A stretch of DNA of 64,000 bases from Gadus chalcogrammus (Eukaryota; Chordata; Actinopteri; Gadiformes; Gadidae): positions 3,492,312 to 3,556,311 of the forward strand of contig NC_079414.1 in assembly GCF_026213295.1 (NCBI RefSeq), read 5' to 3'. A program made the translations under genes and the position numbers. The notes beneath the pieces are model-generated. The model saw nothing but the letters and a program-made list of their open reading frames with translations. It was not told the origin of the DNA and ran no database searches. Below, one piece after another: positions 60,701 to 64,000 of this stretch; position 1 is the stretch's first letter, and every line of letters starts with the position of its first letter.

Positions 60701-62710
60701 TTTCCTGTGTGAAAATAATATGAATCACTTAGTTAATAGCAACACCTTCTTTAGTCCAATTGCATTAGATTAGCATCACTGTTGTCCTATTAAAGTATCA
60801 ACGTTATTGTCCTTATAACCTCCTCATGAACTTCGATGTTCTTCATCCTGAATGATAACTGTGTCAGGATGTTCATCATCCTGAATAAAAAACAAAACTA
60901 AAACTAAACTTAAAGAAAAACAAATTAGCCATAATGTGAATATCCGCTGCGTGTCTCCCTGTGACTCTCTCCCTCCTTCGGGAGAACACGCTCTCTCTCC
61001 CTCCTCAGTACGGGGTGCTGTTTGGTGCAAGACAACAGATAAGGGTGGAATGTGGCTTCTCTCTCTCTCTGCGTGTCTCCCTCCCACGTTGGGTGCGGCC
61101 ATAACGCCTTGAAAGCGAGTGAGCTCTGGGGGCTGGGTGTGAGAGAAACCATGGGTAGTTCCTTTTCTCGGCCAGCAGAGGGGTTGTTCAGGTGAAACCT
61201 ATGGACAGAGACTACAAAGAACTTCAAACATGGCAGACAGGGAACTACAAATTTATCAAAGCCTGAAAACTCAACAGAGCTCTACCTGCATTCCTTGGAT
61301 ATGTGGTATTTTATGCCGTATGGCCACCACACGCTTTCAGTTGAACACACTCTCTATTTCCTTTCTCTGTACTGTGTGTTAGTGTGTCTCTCTGTACTGC
61401 CTGAATGGTGTAGGTCGACAAATGGGGGGGGAAATGTGTTCTCTCTCTCTCACCCTTCCTCACTCCCCTTAGGGTCAAGCAGCAGCTAGGACCGTTAACA
61501 GATAAGCCTGGAATGCAACATCCTCAACTCTCCATCATGGAACAAGGCCTAATAACTATCTCTCACACACAAAAAGATCCTTCTGTCCCTTCATTCACAA
61601 ATAACTTTTCACTTTATTATATATAACTTAATACTGCTCCACCTTTCCAAATTTCTATGTACACAAAACTACGAAGCTAACCACCGAAATTGGTACAGGC
61701 CTCGTCAGGCCGAACCAAAACACTCTCACAGGTTCTAACTTCCATACAATTCTAGGGAGGGGAACTACAACATGAGGTGGAGTAGAGGACTTCAAATATG
61801 GTGGACGGGGACCTCAAATGGGAGGACTACACATATGGGAAAGGGGATTACACTCTGGGCCTGAAAACCATACAGAGCCCCTTCTCGTGGTCCTGAAACA
61901 ACCGTTCATTGTTAGAAAAACACGCACTCTATCACTACCTCCAACTGTCTAGAGGGAAAATGGTCCCTCTCGATCGTCCTCCGACTTTAGCTCTCCTTGC
62001 TATCTCTCTCGCTCCCTCTCACACACACCTACACACACACACACACCCAAACAGACCTTTCTCACTCTGTCTCCTCTAAACGCACACACAAACATCAGAC
62101 ACGGCAAAATAGCGTTGAGCATAGCAAAGCAAGCAAGCATTGCACACATAGCCGGGTTATCATTAATTGATTTATTTCTATATTTAACCGGCTCACAAAT
62201 ACGCTCGTCCTCTTTCTTTCTCTCTCTCTGGGCCTCTTACACACACACACACAGCCTCTGGGCCTCTTACACTCACACACACAGCCACTTCGTCACTCTC
62301 TCTCTGGGCCTCTTACACACACACACACACACACAGAAACATATAAACTCTTGCGTACGCGCACAGGGATGCACACAGTCTTTTTTCACACAGTCTCCCT
62401 TTCACTCATGCTCTCCTATTCTTCCACCCACGCTGACTCTCGTTCTCGACTCCATACACACGCACTTGCTCTCTGGTCGTGAAGGTGGGGGTGAGAGGTC
62501 TCTGCTATCCCTAGTCTGCGTCAGTTCAGGTGTCTGTCTGTCAGTCCCCGCATATGCAATGAATATATGGTCAAGAAATCGCTGTGCTTCTTCAGGCACC
62601 TCAGATTCACTTATCAAGGGCGGCGAGCCTTAGGCCTCGAGGGTGTTCTTTCACCACGCAACGAGCCTAGTTTATTTATTTAATACACAAACAAAGAGAA
62701 GGGTTCTAAC
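60701..62710 (-). other. LTR element interior without gag or pol
   Basis: No long frame exists on either strand: the longest minus-strand frames are 60-100 codons. I see no Cys-His nucleocapsid box, no protease DSG/DTG, no reverse transcriptase YxDD and no integrase motif. CT- and CA-rich patches occur at 61440-61480, 61995-62045 and 62215-62335. Confidence 0.5.
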
Positions 62711-63106
62711 CTTCTTGATACACAGGTGGGGCCTTTAACCCTCTTGATACACAGGTGGGGCCTTTAACCCTCTTGATACACAGGTGGGGCCTTTAACCCG
62801 CTTGATACACAGGTGGGGCCTTTAACCCGCTTGATACACTGGTGGGGCCTCAAACCCTCTTGATACACTGGTGGGGCCTTTAACCCGCTTGATACACTGG
62901 TGGGGCCTTTAACCCGCTTGATACACTGGTGGGGCCTTTAACCCGCTTGATACACAGGTGGGGCCTTTAACCCTCTTGATACACAGGTGGGGCCTTTAAC
63001 CCGCTTGATACACAGGTGGGGCCTTTAACCCTCTTGATACACTGGTGGGGCCTTTAACCCGCTTGATACACTGGTGGGGCCTTTAACCCGCTTGATACAC
63101 TGGTGT
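62711..63106 (+). repeat. 29-bp minisatellite in the LTR-element leader
   Basis: About 13-14 units with period exactly 29 (CTTGATAC starts at 62714, 62743 and onward), core GATACACAGGTGGGGCCTTT. Two binary variants, ACACAGG/ACACTGG and CCCTCTT/CCCGCTT, alternate along the array. Confidence 0.95.
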
Positions 63107-63496
63107 ATTTATTACACATCCATTACTTGGCCATCGGTAGTCTCGTATCACTATGACCGATTCTTATAGGCCCTATGGTCTCGTCGGTATTCTTTCACCA
63201 TGCAACGAGCCGATATTCGATGTGTCACGCGTTCAGGGTTAATCGGGTTTATGGGGAAATGCTGGAATTCAACTCTATTCGTCCCCACGAGATATCCCGT
63301 GGCGAACCGCTCTCACAGTCTCACCTCCTAATGTGGTTCCTATATAACTATGCAGAGTTTGGATTTTATCAACAGGTTCTGCCTACCTTTTGTTGGGCCC
63401 GAGGTGAGACTGCAGGAACCGGTCCGGTGCTCCGGGGTCCCGAGGTCGTGCCGCTCTCCGTCTCTCGTTTCCCAGTTGCGTGTTCAATTCAGAAAA
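63107..63496 (-). other. LTR element 5' leader
   Basis: Lies just downstream (minus strand) of the primer binding site. No supported coding frame. Confidence 0.5.
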
Positions 63497-63516
63497 AATC
63501 ACGTCGAGGGTCACCA
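63497..63516 (-). other. Primer binding site, tRNA-Trp type
   Basis: The plus strand reads AATCACGTCGAGGGTCACCA, which matches the 3' end of vertebrate tRNA-Trp (with CCA) except for one extra base. It lies three bases from the LTR edge at 63520, as expected, and fixes the element on the minus strand. Confidence 0.8.
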
Positions 63517-63519
63517 AAT

Positions 63520-64000
63520 TGAAGGGAAAAACGGTCTGTCTAGTTACTGGATCAGATAAAATGAGACGGAGAGGTAATAAAGTCTATCGGCACGAGGACC
63601 TTGGATTTATTAAGTAAAGTGGCAACGGTTATACAGAGTCATAAAGCGTGAGAAATCGAATATGTCTAAGTCCCTAATCAGCGCTGATGGTTCGTCCAGA
63701 GCTTCGCCTCCGTGGAAGGTCTGCTTCAGAAGAAGGGGAAGAAGTGTCTGTGTGACACACTCTTATGCTGTATCTTCCTCTTGGTGAGGTGTGTGCGTTT
63801 GAGACGTATGTGGTTCTGTGTGTCTTTGCGTGACCTTGGCTCTCAGGCCCTAGTGTATCTTCTCGTGTTCTTCCTGATGGGGGAGCGCCTCAAAGAGTCT
63901 CCTGTTTGTGGCCCTCCCGTTCTGAGGATGAAACAGTGCATTGTCTGAGTGTTTACCATTTGCCTGGCGGAGAAATGGGGCCTTAGCTCTGGCCTCGACC
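63520..64000 (-). repeat. 5' LTR, partial (runs off the window)
   Basis: The first 481 bp (plus-strand coordinates) of the second LTR, collinear with 56364-56844 at a constant offset of 7156 and with no difference found by eye. The remaining roughly 190 bp and the outer target duplication lie beyond 64000. The 78-codon frame 63712-63948 is the same repeat as 56556-56792 and not a gene. Confidence 0.92.

Overview
The window is nuclear DNA of a ray-finned (teleost) fish. The pointers are the very high density of (CA)n, (GA)n and minisatellite arrays, the fish types of LINE, hAT, Harbinger and CACTA-like elements, and short exons with GT/AG borders. I find no prokaryotic gene layout, rRNA, tRNA or CRISPR. 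Nearly everything with a recognisable origin is a mobile element. Only one short host-type exon candidate is seen, on the minus strand inside a CpG-rich block at 33.6-34.5 kb.

Left third (1-25 kb). A decayed LINE (about 985-4160) is split by a 1.64-kb hAT-type element with a perfect 8-bp target duplication. A second, inverted copy of that hAT family (14935-15915) and a partial third copy sit beside a roughly 1-kb composite array of (TC)n tracts separated by a fixed 34-bp module. A 2.2-kb CACTA-like element (10951-13182) carries one exon that resembles a teleost multicopy protein family. A 99-bp minisatellite (20.69-25.32 kb) is split by a 3.9-kb composite element, which itself holds a 5'-truncated LINE (21964-23276, 10-bp target duplication) and another LINE 3' end.

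Middle (25-38 kb). This part is mostly simple repeats and unassigned sequence, with a heptamer minisatellite at 26.9 kb, a compound hairpin at 29.8 kb, the CpG-rich block with its candidate first exon, and a small hAT-type insertion (34980-35349).

Core element (38112-46476). Perfect 14-bp terminal inverted repeats (CACTCAAAAAAATG) enclose two genes on the minus strand. The first is an intronless C2H2 zinc-finger/transposase-like gene broken by four frame lesions. The second is a four-exon gene (562 codons) whose reading frame is still open. This is the best candidate for a poorly described system: a CACTA-like element with a transposase-like ORF followed by a conserved accessory protein. Inverted copies of another repeat lie on both sides (about 37.4-37.86 and 50.87-51.33 kb).

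Right third (46.5-64 kb). An inverted-ended element (46562-50189) carries a THAP-domain exon and a nested 1.68-kb hAT insertion. It is followed by a MITE, foldback repeats, a LINE 3' end, a Harbinger ORF1 fragment (55.4-56.3 kb) and finally a minus-strand LTR element (56364 to beyond the window). That last element has identical LTRs over the visible part, a tRNA-Trp-type primer site and envelope-like remnants, but no visible gag or pol. Coordinates of repeat borders without target duplications are approximate, and family names rest on recognition without any database search.
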